Notes: generated by a model not told the origin, from the sequence alone. Positions 15,991 through 24,513 are shown, counted from the stretch's first letter. The stretch is DNA of 45,203 nt from Microtetraspora fusca (GCF_001570365.1 NZ_BBYK01000080.1:16051-61253); one strand, 5' to 3'. Program-made: numbers and translations.

Positions 15991-16239
15991 ATGAGGAAGA
16001 CATGCCAGGGCCGCAGCGGGCACGGCCTCGCGAGAGGGGGCGTGGCCGCGATCCTGCTGCTCGGCTCTTGGGCAATGAGCGGCCTGGGCGCCACGGCCAC
16101 CGCCGACAGCGCCCAGGCCCTGGCTCCGGAGACCGGACGGAATGATGCTTCCGACCTGCGGAAACGTTTGGTGCGTGCCGGTGTCTGTACGTCTCTCGTA
16201 CGTGATCAAGCCGCGGAGTCAGGCCGTCCGGCGCGGTAA
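15991..16239 (+). CDS. Small putative secreted protein
   Basis: The 82-residue reading starts at an ATG with GAGGAGGG 5 nt upstream. It has a clear signal-peptide-like N-terminus: basic MRKTCQGRSGHGLARGG, then the hydrophobic VAAILLLGSWAMSGLGA and a cleavage-like ATATADSAQA. The remaining 40 residues (PETGRNDASDLRKRLVRAGV) have no recognised fold. It may be the truncated start of a larger secreted enzyme, for instance a serine hydrolase, because the region is full of fragments. It converges with the S9 peptidase gene with 3 nt between stops. Confidence 0.4.
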   Translation: MRKTCQGRSGHGLARGGVAAILLLGSWAMSGLGATATADSAQALAPETGRNDASDLRKRLVRAGVCTSLVRDQAAESGRPAR

Positions 16240-16242
16240 CCC

Positions 16243-18132
16243 CTACAGGTGCCGCCCCCACCAGTCGAGGATGGCGTCGAAGCGGGCCACCCGATGGCTG
16301 GGAAGCCCTGAGCGGGACAACTCATGCCCCTCCCCCGGGAACAGCAGCAGCTCCGTCTCCACCCCCCGCAACCGAAGCTTGACGAACAACCGCTGCGCCT
16401 GCTCCACCGGGCACCGCCAGTCGTGCTCCGAGTGGATGATCATAAAGGGATTGTCGATCTTGTCAGCGTGCGTGAGAGGGCTCTGCTCCACCCAGCGCGC
16501 CGGGTCTTCGCCGTACAGGTCGCGCGCGAACGACCACCCGATGTCACTACTCCCGTGGAAACTGTCGATCGCGTTGACCGCGCGCTCGCTGATCGCCGCC
16601 TTGAACCGGTCGCCGTGGTGAGCAGCCATCCACGTGGTCATGAAGCCGCCGTGCGAGCCGCCGAGCACTCCGGCGCGGGAGGCGTCCAGGCCGCCGGTGG
16701 CCAGGGCGGCGTCGAACAGCGCCAGCAGGTCGAGGGCCGACAGGCGGCCGACGTCGCCGAAGATGTGCCGGCCGTGCGCCTGGCCGTAGCCGGAGGAGCC
16801 GCGAGGGTTGCCCATGACGACCGCGTAACCGGCCGAGGCGTAGATCTGGGCCTCGTCGAAGACGTGCCAGCCGTACTGCGCGAAGGGGCCACCGTGGATC
16901 ATGAGGAGCACGGGGTGCGGCCCCTCGCCGGCAGGACGGACGATCCAGCCGTGCACGGGGTAGCCGTCCGGGGCCGTGCCGGTGACCTCCTCGACGGGGA
17001 GTACGTCGAGGCCGGGGCCGAAGGAGGTGAGGGTGATCTCCTTGTCCTGGCGGAGGGCAACCAGCTCGCCGGGAGTACGGGCGTCGGCGACGGCCACGAC
17101 GGTGACGTCGGCGGCGTGGGCGACGGCGTCGACCTCGCGGGGACCGTTGATCAGGACGGTGGGTTCCGCGCCCGCGTACGGCACGTGCAGCAGGTCCTTG
17201 GCGCCCCGGTTCTCCACGGTGACGAGCACGCCGTCGGCGGTGAGGACGTACGGGGCGACGGGGAGGTGGAAGCGTTCCTCGTCGGTGAGGCGGCGGGCCG
17301 CGCCGCCGGCGAGCGGCACCAGCCAGAGCCCGAAGTTCTTGGCGACCAGGTGGCGGCCTTCGGGGCCGGCGCCGGCCCCGAGGAAGCACAGGGCGTCGCC
17401 GTCCGGGGTGAAGCGCGGTGCGGCCACCGCCAGGTCGGTGGCGGTCACGCGGCGCAGGTCCGAACCGTCGGGGGCGCTCACCCACACGTCGTTGGTGAGC
17501 GTGCTGCCGCGCTCGTCATGGCGGGCGGCCACGAACGCCAGCAGCGCGCCGTCCGGGCTCCAGGTGACGCCGTCGTGGTCGAAGTCGCCCTCGGTGATCT
17601 GCGTGGCTGAGGGCTCCTCGGCGAAGGGGTCGACGACGAAGACGTGAGCGCGCCGGTCGAGGAAGAAGCCCAGGTTGTCCCGCCGGTACTTGAAGCCGGT
17701 GATGCGGCGCGGCCGTTCCTTCTCCGGCTTGTTCTCGCCGTACCGGCCCTCCTCGGGCACGCGCGCGACGAAGGCCAGCCGCCGCGAGTCGGGGCTCCAC
17801 ACCGGCTCGCTGACGCCGAGCGGCTCGTCGGTCACCTTCCGCGGCTCGCCGCCGCCGGTGGGCATAACGTAGAGCTGCGGCTTGGCGCCGTCGCCGCCGC
17901 GGACGAAGGCCAGCCAGGCGCCGTCGGGGGAGTATGCGGGCTCTCCGTCGCGCGGACCTCTCGTCAGCCGGCGCGGCTCAGCGGAGCCGTCCGTCGGGAC
18001 CAGCCAGAGGCCGCCGCGGTACTCGTCGGCCTCGAGATCGGGCCGGGTCACGGCGACGATCGCATACTTCCCGTCGGGCGAGATCGTCGGCGCGCCGAGA
18101 GCATGCAAAAGGGAGATATCCGCAGGTTTCAT
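16243..18132 (-). CDS. S9-family peptidase (prolyl-oligopeptidase type)
   Basis: The 629-residue protein has an N-terminal beta-propeller with WD/TolB-like repeats (APTISPDGKYAIVAV, EPAYSPDGAWLAFVRG, EPVWSPDSRRLAFVAR). A C-terminal alpha/beta-hydrolase domain follows, with GVLGGSHGGFMTT. The predicted triad is Ser493, Asp571 (SEHDWRCP) and His603 (PGEGHELS). It probably acts as an acylaminoacyl or dipeptidyl peptidase on short peptides in the cytoplasm; no signal peptide is visible. The domain order and length are typical. The start at 18132 lacks a strong ribosome site. It lies downstream of the TmrB-like gene on the same strand, about 160 nt after its stop, with a terminator-like hairpin between, so it is probably transcribed separately. 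Confidence 0.92.
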   Translation of the reverse strand: MKPADISLLHALGAPTISPDGKYAIVAVTRPDLEADEYRGGLWLVPTDGSAEPRRLTRGPRDGEPAYSPDGAWLAFVRGGDGAKPQLYVMPTGGGEPRKVTDEPLGVSEPVWSPDSRRLAFVARVPEEGRYGENKPEKERPRRITGFKYRRDNLGFFLDRRAHVFVVDPFAEEPSATQITEGDFDHDGVTWSPDGALLAFVAARHDERGSTLTNDVWVSAPDGSDLRRVTATDLAVAAPRFTPDGDALCFLGAGAGPEGRHLVAKNFGLWLVPLAGGAARRLTDEERFHLPVAPYVLTADGVLVTVENRGAKDLLHVPYAGAEPTVLINGPREVDAVAHAADVTVVAVADARTPGELVALRQDKEITLTSFGPGLDVLPVEEVTGTAPDGYPVHGWIVRPAGEGPHPVLLMIHGGPFAQYGWHVFDEAQIYASAGYAVVMGNPRGSSGYGQAHGRHIFGDVGRLSALDLLALFDAALATGGLDASRAGVLGGSHGGFMTTWMAAHHGDRFKAAISERAVNAIDSFHGSSDIGWSFARDLYGEDPARWVEQSPLTHADKIDNPFMIIHSEHDWRCPVEQAQRLFVKLRLRGVETELLLFPGEGHELSRSGLPSHRVARFDAILDWWGRHL

Positions 18133-18260
18133 GCTTGAGACCCTAGCCGTAGTGCTTCAGGCGGCGATCCTGGTCGCCACCCAGGTGATCGAGCAATCTC
18201 TTGATCTTGATTTCGACACTGTGGCTGAGCGCGTCATTTGGCTCGTTCTCTGTTGCCACC

Positions 18261-18287
18261 TCCGCCTGTTTTCGCGAGGCAGGCGGA
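18261..18287 (-). terminator. Hairpin after the TmrB-like gene
   Basis: An 8-bp perfect stem, TCCGCCTG / CAGGCGGA, with an 11-nt loop lies 2 nt beyond the stop of the TmrB-like gene on the minus strand. Its position supports termination; no T-run is present. Confidence 0.55.
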
Positions 18288-18289
18288 CC

Positions 18290-18811
18290 TCAACTCTTGA
18301 CGGCCTCCGCAATCTGCAGGGCCGCCTGGGCGGGCGTGAGGTGCGTGGTGTCGACGACCTCGGCCTCGTCGTGTAGCCACGTGCGGGCCGCCTCGGCGTA
18401 GGGCTCAAGGTATTCGAGACGGAATGAGGAGGGGCCAAGAACAGTGTCCCCTTCGATGCGCCCGCGGAGGGTGTCTTGGTCAGCGTGAAGGACGAAGTGT
18501 CGTACTGGAATGGCAAGTTGGGCGAGGCCCGTGCTGATCTCGCGCCAGTACTGCTCGACCAGGACAGTCATGGGGATCACCAGAGTGCCGCCGATGTAGT
18601 CGAGTACGTGGCGGGCGGTCTCGACGACGAGCGGCCGCCACGGCGGCCAGTGCTGGAAGTTGCCCGTCCAGGGCAGCCCCGGCGTGATGTCCATGAGTGT
18701 CTCGCCGACCTTCTCGGCATCGAACACCCGTGAATTGGGGATCAGCGGCTGCACGAGTGCACTGGTCGTCGTCTTGCCTGCGCCGTGAGTGCCGTTGAGC
18801 CATACGATCAC
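18290..18811 (-). CDS. TmrB-like P-loop NTPase
   Basis: The 173-residue protein starts VIVWLNGTHGAGKTT, a Walker A motif (GTHGAGKT) right after the first strand. This is followed by FDAEKVGETLMDI, FQHWPPWRPLVVETARHVLD and TLVIPMTVLVEQYWREI. The order matches the tunicamycin-resistance protein TmrB and related kinase-like ATP-binding proteins, which are about 180 residues. It may give antibiotic tolerance or phosphorylate a small molecule; the substrate is not known. I chose the GTG at 18811 because the family starts at this strand. The frame stays open to an ATG at 18913, but that extension is Arg-rich and low in coding character. No clear ribosome site was seen. Confidence 0.75.
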   Translation of the reverse strand: MIVWLNGTHGAGKTTTSALVQPLIPNSRVFDAEKVGETLMDITPGLPWTGNFQHWPPWRPLVVETARHVLDYIGGTLVIPMTVLVEQYWREISTGLAQLAIPVRHFVLHADQDTLRGRIEGDTVLGPSSFRLEYLEPYAEAARTWLHDEAEVVDTTHLTPAQAALQIAEAVKS

Positions 18812-18909
18812 GGGACCCAACACTAGCGCTGCGCGGGTCGGCGGAACGCATGGTGGCCGACGCCGCCGTCGACCGTCGACCGTCGACGACGAGCAGAGGG
18901 CTAGAACCA

Positions 18910-19080
18910 TCACGACCGGACATCAGGTCCCCACTGGTAATCAAGTTTGCGTTGCAGCGCGTTGAGCTCCTCGGTTGCGACCTCCGTTGGCACGTACAGC
19001 GCCGCCAGATCTAACGGCCTCTCGGATTCGATCTCCTCGCACAGCCGCCGTCCGAACTGGTCACAGCCGGGCTGTCGTCG
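18910..19080 (-). pseudogene. C-terminal fragment of an unidentified gene
   Basis: A minus-strand frame of about 57 codons reads CDQFGRRLCEEIESERPLDL, then AALYVPTEVATEELNALQRK and LDYQWGPDVRS. It has good codon character but no start, and it overlaps the 3' end of the MFS gene in another frame. It is probably the remaining tail of a truncated gene. I do not recognise the family. Confidence 0.35.
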
Positions 19081-20224
19081 TCAGGGTGACGGCGGTCAGC
19101 GCGGTGAGCAGGGCCCAGGCGGGGGCGAAACTTCCGGTCAGGTCCGTGAGCAGGCCGAGCACGGGGGGCGCCAGGATGACCGCCACCTGGTTGACGGCCA
19201 TGGCCAGGCCGAGGGCGAATCCGGTATGGTCCGGCGGCGCCGATTCGGCGGCGTAGGCGACCCAGGGGCCGTACCAGCCGATTCCGAAGAAGCCGAGCCA
19301 GATGAAGACCAGGCAGGCCGCGACGGGGGAGCGGCCGATGGGGGTCGTCAACACGGTCGTCCCGATGATCACGGCGGCCAGGCATGTCAAGACGCAGGCG
19401 TAGCGGCCGGATCTGTGGCGGTCGCTCCAGGCCGCTAGGCAGATACGGCCCAGCGCGCCCGCGCACTGGACCGCGACGTAGACCAAAGCCGCCGAGGCGG
19501 AGGCCATGGACGTCACCTCGTGCAGGTATAGCACGGTGAGGACGCCCACGCCGCTGTGCACCGACACCATACTCGTACCGGACAAGATGATCTTCTTCAT
19601 GTACGGTCCGCGGAGCAGTTCCAGCCGCACGCGGGACGTGGTCGGCATTGGGCGTTGGTCCGGTGGGCGGTGGTAGAAGGCCATGAAGACGACGGCGCCT
19701 GACAGTGCGACGAGCGCGCCGGCCACGAGCGTCGACCGCCAGCCGAAGGCCGTTGCCAGTGAGGGCAGTGCGAAGGCAGCGAGGACGCCCCCGAGCGGGA
19801 GCCCCGCCTGGCGGATACCCATGGCCAAGCCACGCTGCCGGGTGTCGAACCAGGACGCCACCGATTTACTGCCGCCCGGCTGAATGGTGCTGTACCCCGC
19901 ACCGACAATCAGCAGGACGACGAGTAAGGAGACATACCCCGGGGCCGCGCTTCCAGCGGCCAGCGCGACGGCGACCACAAGAGCACCGATCCCGACGACC
20001 CAGCGTTCGTCGTGGCGGTCCAGCACTCGTCCCGCCACGAGTAGTCCGGCCAGAGGAAGGAGCTGAGCCGCCGACAGCAGCAAGCCCAGTTGGGTCGTGT
20101 TCAGCCCCAGGTCTCGTTGCAGATGGACACCCATCGCGCCGATGCCCTGCACGAAAAACGCGGCCGCGGCCTGAGTGAAAGTCGCGACCCCCAGAATGAC
20201 CCAGCGGTATTGCGATGTCTTCAC
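19061..20224 (-). CDS. MFS transporter (OFA/nitrate-like class uncertain)
   Basis: The 387-residue membrane protein has about 12 helices. Notable parts are YSTIQPGGSKSVASWFDTRQ, a helix 4 signature common in the NarK and monocarboxylate-like MFS branches, and the loop RGLAMGIRQAGLPLGG. Its GTG start at 20224 overlaps the TGA of the upstream GNAT gene (GTGA), so translation is coupled. This start is better than the longer open frame, whose extra residues are Arg/Pro-rich shadow sequence. Coupling to an acetyltransferase suggests detoxification or export of an acetylated compound, or co-regulated uptake of an organic acid. Neither is proven. Confidence 0.85.
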   Translation of the reverse strand: MKTSQYRWVILGVATFTQAAAAFFVQGIGAMGVHLQRDLGLNTTQLGLLLSAAQLLPLAGLLVAGRVLDRHDERWVVGIGALVVAVALAAGSAAPGYVSLLVVLLIVGAGYSTIQPGGSKSVASWFDTRQRGLAMGIRQAGLPLGGVLAAFALPSLATAFGWRSTLVAGALVALSGAVVFMAFYHRPPDQRPMPTTSRVRLELLRGPYMKKIILSGTSMVSVHSGVGVLTVLYLHEVTSMASASAALVYVAVQCAGALGRICLAAWSDRHRSGRYACVLTCLAAVIIGTTVLTTPIGRSPVAACLVFIWLGFFGIGWYGPWVAYAAESAPPDHTGFALGLAMAVNQVAVILAPPVLGLLTDLTGSFAPAWALLTALTAVTLTTTARL

Positions 20225-20685
20225 GGCTTCCAGCACAACAACGGATCGGGGTGGTCGGAGAAGCCGAGCTGCCGGTAGAGCGGTTCCGCCTCGCGGGAGG
20301 CGGTGAGGTCGACCCGTACGGCGTTGCGGTCGCGGAACCAATCGAGCAGGCCGAGCATGATCGCCCGGCCGTGCCCGCGCCGCCGGTACGACGGGTCGGT
20401 GACCATGCCGATGACGTGGCCGATCCTCCCGTTGCGGGAGTGGGGGCCGGGGAACCACTGTTCGATCGTGCCGATGCCGCAGGCGGCCAGGCCAGTGTCG
20501 CCGTCCACGACCAGGATCCGGCAGTCGGGTTCGGTCAGCTTCTGCTGGAAAATCCGTGCGAGTGTGTCGTGCCAGTCGTCACCGGCGTTCGCGGGGTTGA
20601 AGAAGTCGCCGCCGAGGTCGTCGAAGAGCAGTGCCCGGAGGCGGACGAGTTCCGGAATGTCGTTTTCTGTTGCTGTTCGCGTCAT
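20221..20685 (-). CDS. GNAT N-acetyltransferase
   Basis: The 154-residue protein has a typical GNAT core. GHVIGMVTDPSYRRRGHGRA forms strand 4 and the acetyl-CoA loop (R-R-G-H-G-R-A), followed by IMLGLLDWFRDRNAVRVDLT and the closing LYRQLGFSDHPDPLLCWKP. It should acetylate an amine on a small molecule or protein. It ends in a 4-nt overlap with the MFS start, forming a two-gene unit. It is divergent from a CGNR-type protein with only 26 bp between starts, so the promoters must overlap the coding regions or be leaderless. Confidence 0.88.
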   Translation of the reverse strand: MTRTATENDIPELVRLRALLFDDLGGDFFNPANAGDDWHDTLARIFQQKLTEPDCRILVVDGDTGLAACGIGTIEQWFPGPHSRNGRIGHVIGMVTDPSYRRRGHGRAIMLGLLDWFRDRNAVRVDLTASREAEPLYRQLGFSDHPDPLLCWKP

Positions 20686-20711
20686 GACGTACAGGCTGAT
20701 GTAATGAGCTT

Positions 20712-21239
20712 GTGCGCCTCAACCCTTACGGCGCGGACGTGGTGAACTTCGCCGCGGAACTGGCGAACCGCCCGCCGGTGAGCGCCGATGAACTCGCGGA
20801 CCGCTGCCGCACGGCCGGCCTGGTGCTGGAACGCCCCGTCGAACCGTCGGATCTCGACCAGACCCTCGCTGTCATCGACGCCTGGACGAAGGTTGTCGAT
20901 GCCACGGACGAGCATGCGAAGGCCGAGTTGATCAACGAGATGCTGGCCCGGTCGGCCGCCTACCCCCGGCTGACCGACCACGCCCATGGTTGGCACCTCC
21001 ACTATCGCGACGACCTGCAGCCGCTCGGCGCGGTGCTGTTCGCGCTGATCTCCGTGGGCACGGCGATGCACCTCGTCAGCCGGGGCATGGACCGGCTCGG
21101 ACGGTGTGCTGCCGCCGGTTGCGAGGCGATCTTCGCGGACACCTCACGCACCGCAAGGCAGCGTTACTGCTCCCAGCCGTGCGCCAACCGGGACGCGGTA
21201 CGCCGCCACCGCGCCCGTCAGTCCACGTCCCCCATCTGA
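20712..21239 (+). CDS. CGNR zinc-finger / ABATE-type protein
   Basis: The 175-residue protein has an N-terminal helical region (DVVNFAAELANRPPVSADEL) like the stress-response ABATE domain. The C-terminal zinc-finger-like stretch is RCAAAGCEAIFADTSRTARQ, followed by YCSQPCANRDAVRRHR, with four cysteines placed as in CGNR proteins; the signature reads CANR here. Such proteins are thought to be transcription regulators. GTG 20712 is the start used. It is divergent from the GNAT/MFS pair across 26 bp and probably regulates it. Confidence 0.85.
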   Translation: MRLNPYGADVVNFAAELANRPPVSADELADRCRTAGLVLERPVEPSDLDQTLAVIDAWTKVVDATDEHAKAELINEMLARSAAYPRLTDHAHGWHLHYRDDLQPLGAVLFALISVGTAMHLVSRGMDRLGRCAAAGCEAIFADTSRTARQRYCSQPCANRDAVRRHRARQSTSPI

Positions 21240-21295
21240 CTTGCCGGCAGGCGACGGTAGCTGGAGATCCGCGCTGCAGCAGGTGGATAGCTCGG

Positions 21296-21481
21296 AAGGC
21301 GGCTGGCTGAAGCCGAACGTTCTCCGAGATCAGGGACAATCTCCACGGTCCAACCAGAGTTCCTTTGTGACCGGTGCCGCGTCGTCGCAAGGCGGCTGGC
21401 TGAAGCCGAACGTTCTCCGAGGTCAGGGACAATCTCCACGGTCCAACCAGAGTTCCTTTGTGACCGGTGCCGCGTCGTCGC
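21296..21481. repeat. 93-bp tandem duplication
   Basis: Two adjacent copies (21296-21388 and 21389-21481) differ at one base only, A at 21329 versus G at 21422. An 11-nt start of a third copy (AAGGCGGCTGG) follows at 21482. It lies between two convergent stops. Because 93 is divisible by 3, every frame shows a 31-residue repeat, but no start or ribosome site supports translation. Confidence 0.9.
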
Positions 21482-21528
21482 AAGGCGGCTGGGCGCCTGC
21501 CGGAGCACAGTTCTGCCCGGCGAGCCTG

Positions 21529-22158
21529 TCAGCAGTCGGGCGACATGCCGTAGATGGCTCTGACCCAGATGTCGCCCAGAGTCTTTTTCGCCGTCTCGGG
21601 CGGCACCGAGGCGGGTCCGCGCCCGAAGCACTCCGACAGGTAGCGTTCTGTCATCCAGACGAGCGCCCGCGCGGTTTCCGTCCCATCGGCCACGGTGCTC
21701 GCTCCGCTCGCGATATCGGCTTTGATGCGCTCGCCGGTGATCGCGATAAACCGGTTCGCAAGCGCGTGGTACATGGCGTCGACCTCGGGATCCTGCGCGG
21801 CGGCCGCCGCCAGCGCGCGCATGAGGGACCCATTCCGCACCCAGATGTCGACTAGGCCGCCGAGGTCCTCACGCAGTCGCGGAATCACTTGGCCGGCGCT
21901 TTCCTGCGCCCAGTCCTGCCCGAGGGCGGTCATCTCGGCGCCGAGTTCCTCCAGCAGCGCCAGCAGAAGCTGCTGCCTGTCGTCGAAATGGCGGTAAAAG
22001 ATGGTCCGGGATCGGCCCGCCGCCGCCATCACCATGTCGATCGACAGGTCCGCGAACGGGACCTCGGCGAGCAGCGACCTCGCGGAGTTGAGGATGTCCG
22101 CCCGGACGTCCCACCGGCGGGCCCGTGCCCGTGCCTGGACGGTCGGCCTGGAAACCAC
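21529..22158 (-). CDS. TetR-family regulator
   Basis: The 209-residue protein has a TetR N-terminus: VRADILNSARSLLAEVPFAD, then SIDMVMAAAGRSRTIFYRHF. The C-terminal ligand-binding part is GQVIPRLREDLGGLVDIWVR and following. A GTG start is used at 22158. It lies 28 nt after the ferredoxin-reductase stop on the same strand, so the two are probably one transcript, oriented away from the dioxygenase operon. It may sense the aromatic substrate or a ring-cleavage intermediate and repress the cluster. Confidence 0.9.
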   Translation of the reverse strand: MVSRPTVQARARARRWDVRADILNSARSLLAEVPFADLSIDMVMAAAGRSRTIFYRHFDDRQQLLLALLEELGAEMTALGQDWAQESAGQVIPRLREDLGGLVDIWVRNGSLMRALAAAAAQDPEVDAMYHALANRFIAITGERIKADIASGASTVADGTETARALVWMTERYLSECFGRGPASVPPETAKKTLGDIWVRAIYGMSPDC

Positions 22159-22186
22159 GGCGGTCAGTCTATTCGGCGTCGGCGGG

Positions 22187-23413
22187 TCACGGTCCGGGGC
22201 GGTCGGAGGAACGCTGGTCGTGCTCAGGGATCTGGTTGCCGCAGCGGGCGGGCAGCCGCGGGTACCGTCCGGACCTCATCTCCCGCATCGCCGCCTGGAC
22301 CTCGCGGGGCCGATTGACACCGAGGACCGCCCGGACCAGGCCCCCGGTGTGCCAGGTGACCAGCAGGCGGCCGTCATCGGTGTCCTCCACCATGGTCTCC
22401 AGCTCGCCCCCGGGCAGCCCGGCGAGCTGCAGCGTCACGCCATGCTGGTCCGACCAGAACCACGGCACCGAGGCCGGCGCGGGTGGGTGACCCAGCAGCG
22501 CGCCGGCCACCGCTACGCCGTGCTGTTCGGCGGTGCGCTCATGCTCCAGTCGGATCCGCTGACCGCCAGGCCCGGCGGAGGCGACCGCGACATCACCTAC
22601 CGCGTATACGCCCGGGTGAGCCGTGCGGAAGGCGCCGTCCACCTCGATGCCTGCCGGCCCGCCCACCCCAAGCCGCGCAGCGAGTCGGGTCCGCGGCACG
22701 GCGCCGAGGCCGACGAGCACTGTGTCGGCTCGCAGTTCGGTGCCGTCGGCGAGCATCACCGCTTCGACCCGGTTCCGTCCGCGCAGCCCGGTGACGGTCC
22801 GGCCGGTGAGCACCCGCACGCCGTGGGCGGCGTGCAGCCGCCCGATCCAGCCGCCGGCCGCCGGCCCGATGGCGCGGCCGAGCAGAGCCGGTCCGGCTTC
22901 CACGATGGTGACCCCGATGCCGAGCCGGCTTGCGACCGAGGCCACCTCGGTGCCGACGAAGCCGCCGCCGATCACGACGAGCTCAGCTGCGCGCGTCAGC
23001 TCTACCCTGAGGGCTTCGGCGTCGACGAGTGTGCGAAGGACATGCACCCCGTCGAGCTCCATCCCGGTCCAGTCCGGCCGGTACGGAGAGGAGCCGGTGG
23101 CGATCACGACCGCATCAGGGGCGAAGGTGCCGGCCGCGCTGGTGATGCGCAGCGTCGCAGGCTCGATGGCACTGACACGCGCTTCGGGATGAAGGCAGAT
23201 GTCCTGATCGCGGTAGTGGTCGGCAGGCCGGAGCGGCTCCGGACCGGACGTGCCGGCAAGCACCGTCTTGGACAGTGGCGGCAGCCGATAGGGCAGCCCT
23301 TTCTCGGCGGAAAGCAGGTTGATCGTCCCCTCGAAGCCGCCCTCTCGCAGGGCCATCGCCGCTGCGACACCTGCCGTCCCGGCACCGATGATTGCTACCT
23401 CGCGAATGCCCAT
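22187..23413 (-). CDS. Ferredoxin reductase of a ring-hydroxylating dioxygenase (FAD/NADH)
   Basis: The 408-residue flavoprotein has the class III reductase layout. An FAD Rossmann motif IIGAGTAGVAAAMALREGG is followed by PLSKTVLAG, the NAD(H) motif VVIGGGFVGTEVASVASRLG and the FAD-binding YAVGDVA. A C-terminal domain reads LLGHPPAPASVPWFWSDQHG. It should pass electrons from NADH to the Rieske ferredoxin encoded 6 kb away. It is divergent from the IclR gene and in one unit with the TetR gene. A BphA4-type role is likely because all other dioxygenase components are present nearby. The ATG at 23413 has no strong ribosome site. Confidence 0.88.
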   Translation of the reverse strand: MGIREVAIIGAGTAGVAAAMALREGGFEGTINLLSAEKGLPYRLPPLSKTVLAGTSGPEPLRPADHYRDQDICLHPEARVSAIEPATLRITSAAGTFAPDAVVIATGSSPYRPDWTGMELDGVHVLRTLVDAEALRVELTRAAELVVIGGGFVGTEVASVASRLGIGVTIVEAGPALLGRAIGPAAGGWIGRLHAAHGVRVLTGRTVTGLRGRNRVEAVMLADGTELRADTVLVGLGAVPRTRLAARLGVGGPAGIEVDGAFRTAHPGVYAVGDVAVASAGPGGQRIRLEHERTAEQHGVAVAGALLGHPPAPASVPWFWSDQHGVTLQLAGLPGGELETMVEDTDDGRLLVTWHTGGLVRAVLGVNRPREVQAAMREMRSGRYPRLPARCGNQIPEHDQRSSDRPGP

Positions 23414-23644
23414 GGTCGCGGGACGCTAGTCAGGCGGATCCGGCCAGGACAGGGCCACGTTCAACTCCGCGGAACCGCTATGACGCTTCGAGATCGGTTC
23501 TCACGAGTTCTTGAGGCGTGGTCTCCACGCGCGCCTCGGCTCCCCTTGGCAGGCGAGTCCGGCACCTGTCCCCGTCCGGCCGCGCTGTCGCGGCTTTGGG
23601 TCGCCTTCCCCCTTGACCTCGTCGCACAAGGGTGTGACAGTCCG

Positions 23645-23661
23645 TGTGACACCGTGTCACA
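23645..23661. promoter_or_regulatory. 17-bp palindrome before iclR-type gene
   Basis: TGTGACAC-C-GTGTCACA is a perfect 8-1-8 palindrome 21 nt before the start of the IclR-type gene. A second GTGTGAC copy stands at 23632-23638. A possible -35 (TTGACC, 23613) and -10 (GACAGT, 23636) lie upstream, so binding here would block transcription. Autoregulation is an inference. Confidence 0.55.
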
Positions 23662-23682
23662 AATCACACCCGGGCAGGCATC

Positions 23683-24504
23683 ATGATTAACGTTGGCACT
23701 GCGGTCGGGGAATCAGGGACGTCGGTCGGCAAGGCCTTGTCCCTGCTGCGCGCCTTCGCGCCCACTGGTGGGCCCATCGGCGTCGTCGAACTGGCCAGGC
23801 GGTGCGGCATGCCCAAGTCGACGGCACATCGCCTTCTGGCGGTGCTGGCCGAGCAGGGGGTCGTGGAACGCTGGGATGGACGCTGGCGGCTCGGCATCAC
23901 CATGTTCGAACTCGGCGCGCTCACGGGCGTCGGACCCAACTCCAGGGTCCAGCAGATCGCCCTTCCGTATCTGCATGAACTGGCCGCAGCGACGGGCCAC
24001 ACGGTCCATTTGGGTGTCCTCGACCAGGGCGAAGTGCTGTATCTCAGCAAGATCTTCGGGCACCGGCGGATACCTACGCCCACCCGGGTGGGCGGACGCA
24101 TGCCCGCCTACGCCACAGGGCTCGGCAAGGCGCTGCTTGCCTACGCGGATCCTGGCGCGGTCGGATCGATTCTCACTGGTCGGCTGCGCCCGCTGACCCC
24201 ATCAACCGTCGCCAGTGAGAAGGCGCTGCAGGCTGCCCTGGCACAGGCGCGCGATTCGGGGATCGCATGGGATCGGCAGGAGTGCATCCCCGGGCTGGTC
24301 TGTGCCGCCGCCCCGGTAACCGACGGCGCGGGTCGAGCGGTGGCCGCGATCTCGGTCTCCGGGCCGCCTGGCACGGCTGGGCGTGCCCATCTGGCCGGCC
24401 GGGTGCGTGCTGCGGCAACGGCGATCAGCGACCGTCTCCGTCCGGCCGAGCCGACCGGCCAGAGGCGCAGTGCCGGCGGTCTGGCCTCCCCGAAGTCGCA
24501 CTGA
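23683..24504 (+). CDS. IclR-family regulator of aromatic catabolism
   Basis: The 273-residue protein has an N-terminal winged HTH (SVGKALSLLRAFAPTGGPIG and RCGMPKSTAHRLLAVLAEQG). A C-terminal IclR effector domain includes GHTVHLGVLDQGEVLYLSKI and GRMPAYATGLGKALLAY. IclR proteins often control aromatic-degradation operons and bind ring-cleavage intermediates. It lies 143 nt upstream of the dioxygenase alpha-subunit gene, same strand, and divergent from the ferredoxin reductase. The start at 23683 follows a short GGCAGG box. The 8-1-8 palindrome just upstream may be its own operator. Confidence 0.92.
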   Translation: MINVGTAVGESGTSVGKALSLLRAFAPTGGPIGVVELARRCGMPKSTAHRLLAVLAEQGVVERWDGRWRLGITMFELGALTGVGPNSRVQQIALPYLHELAAATGHTVHLGVLDQGEVLYLSKIFGHRRIPTPTRVGGRMPAYATGLGKALLAYADPGAVGSILTGRLRPLTPSTVASEKALQAALAQARDSGIAWDRQECIPGLVCAAAPVTDGAGRAVAAISVSGPPGTAGRAHLAGRVRAAATAISDRLRPAEPTGQRRSAGGLASPKSH

Positions 24505-24513
24505 ACGGCTACG

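Noticed and set aside
16324-17610. 428-codon plus-strand frame across the S9 peptidase
   Set aside because: It is antisense to a gene with clear motifs and has no domain.
21296-21481. CRISPR array
   Set aside because: The repeats are adjacent 93-bp copies with no spacers between and no cas genes.
22001-23686. 561-codon plus-strand frame across the ferredoxin reductase and TetR genes
   Set aside because: It crosses two real genes on the other strand and reads as His/Pro/Arg-rich sequence.
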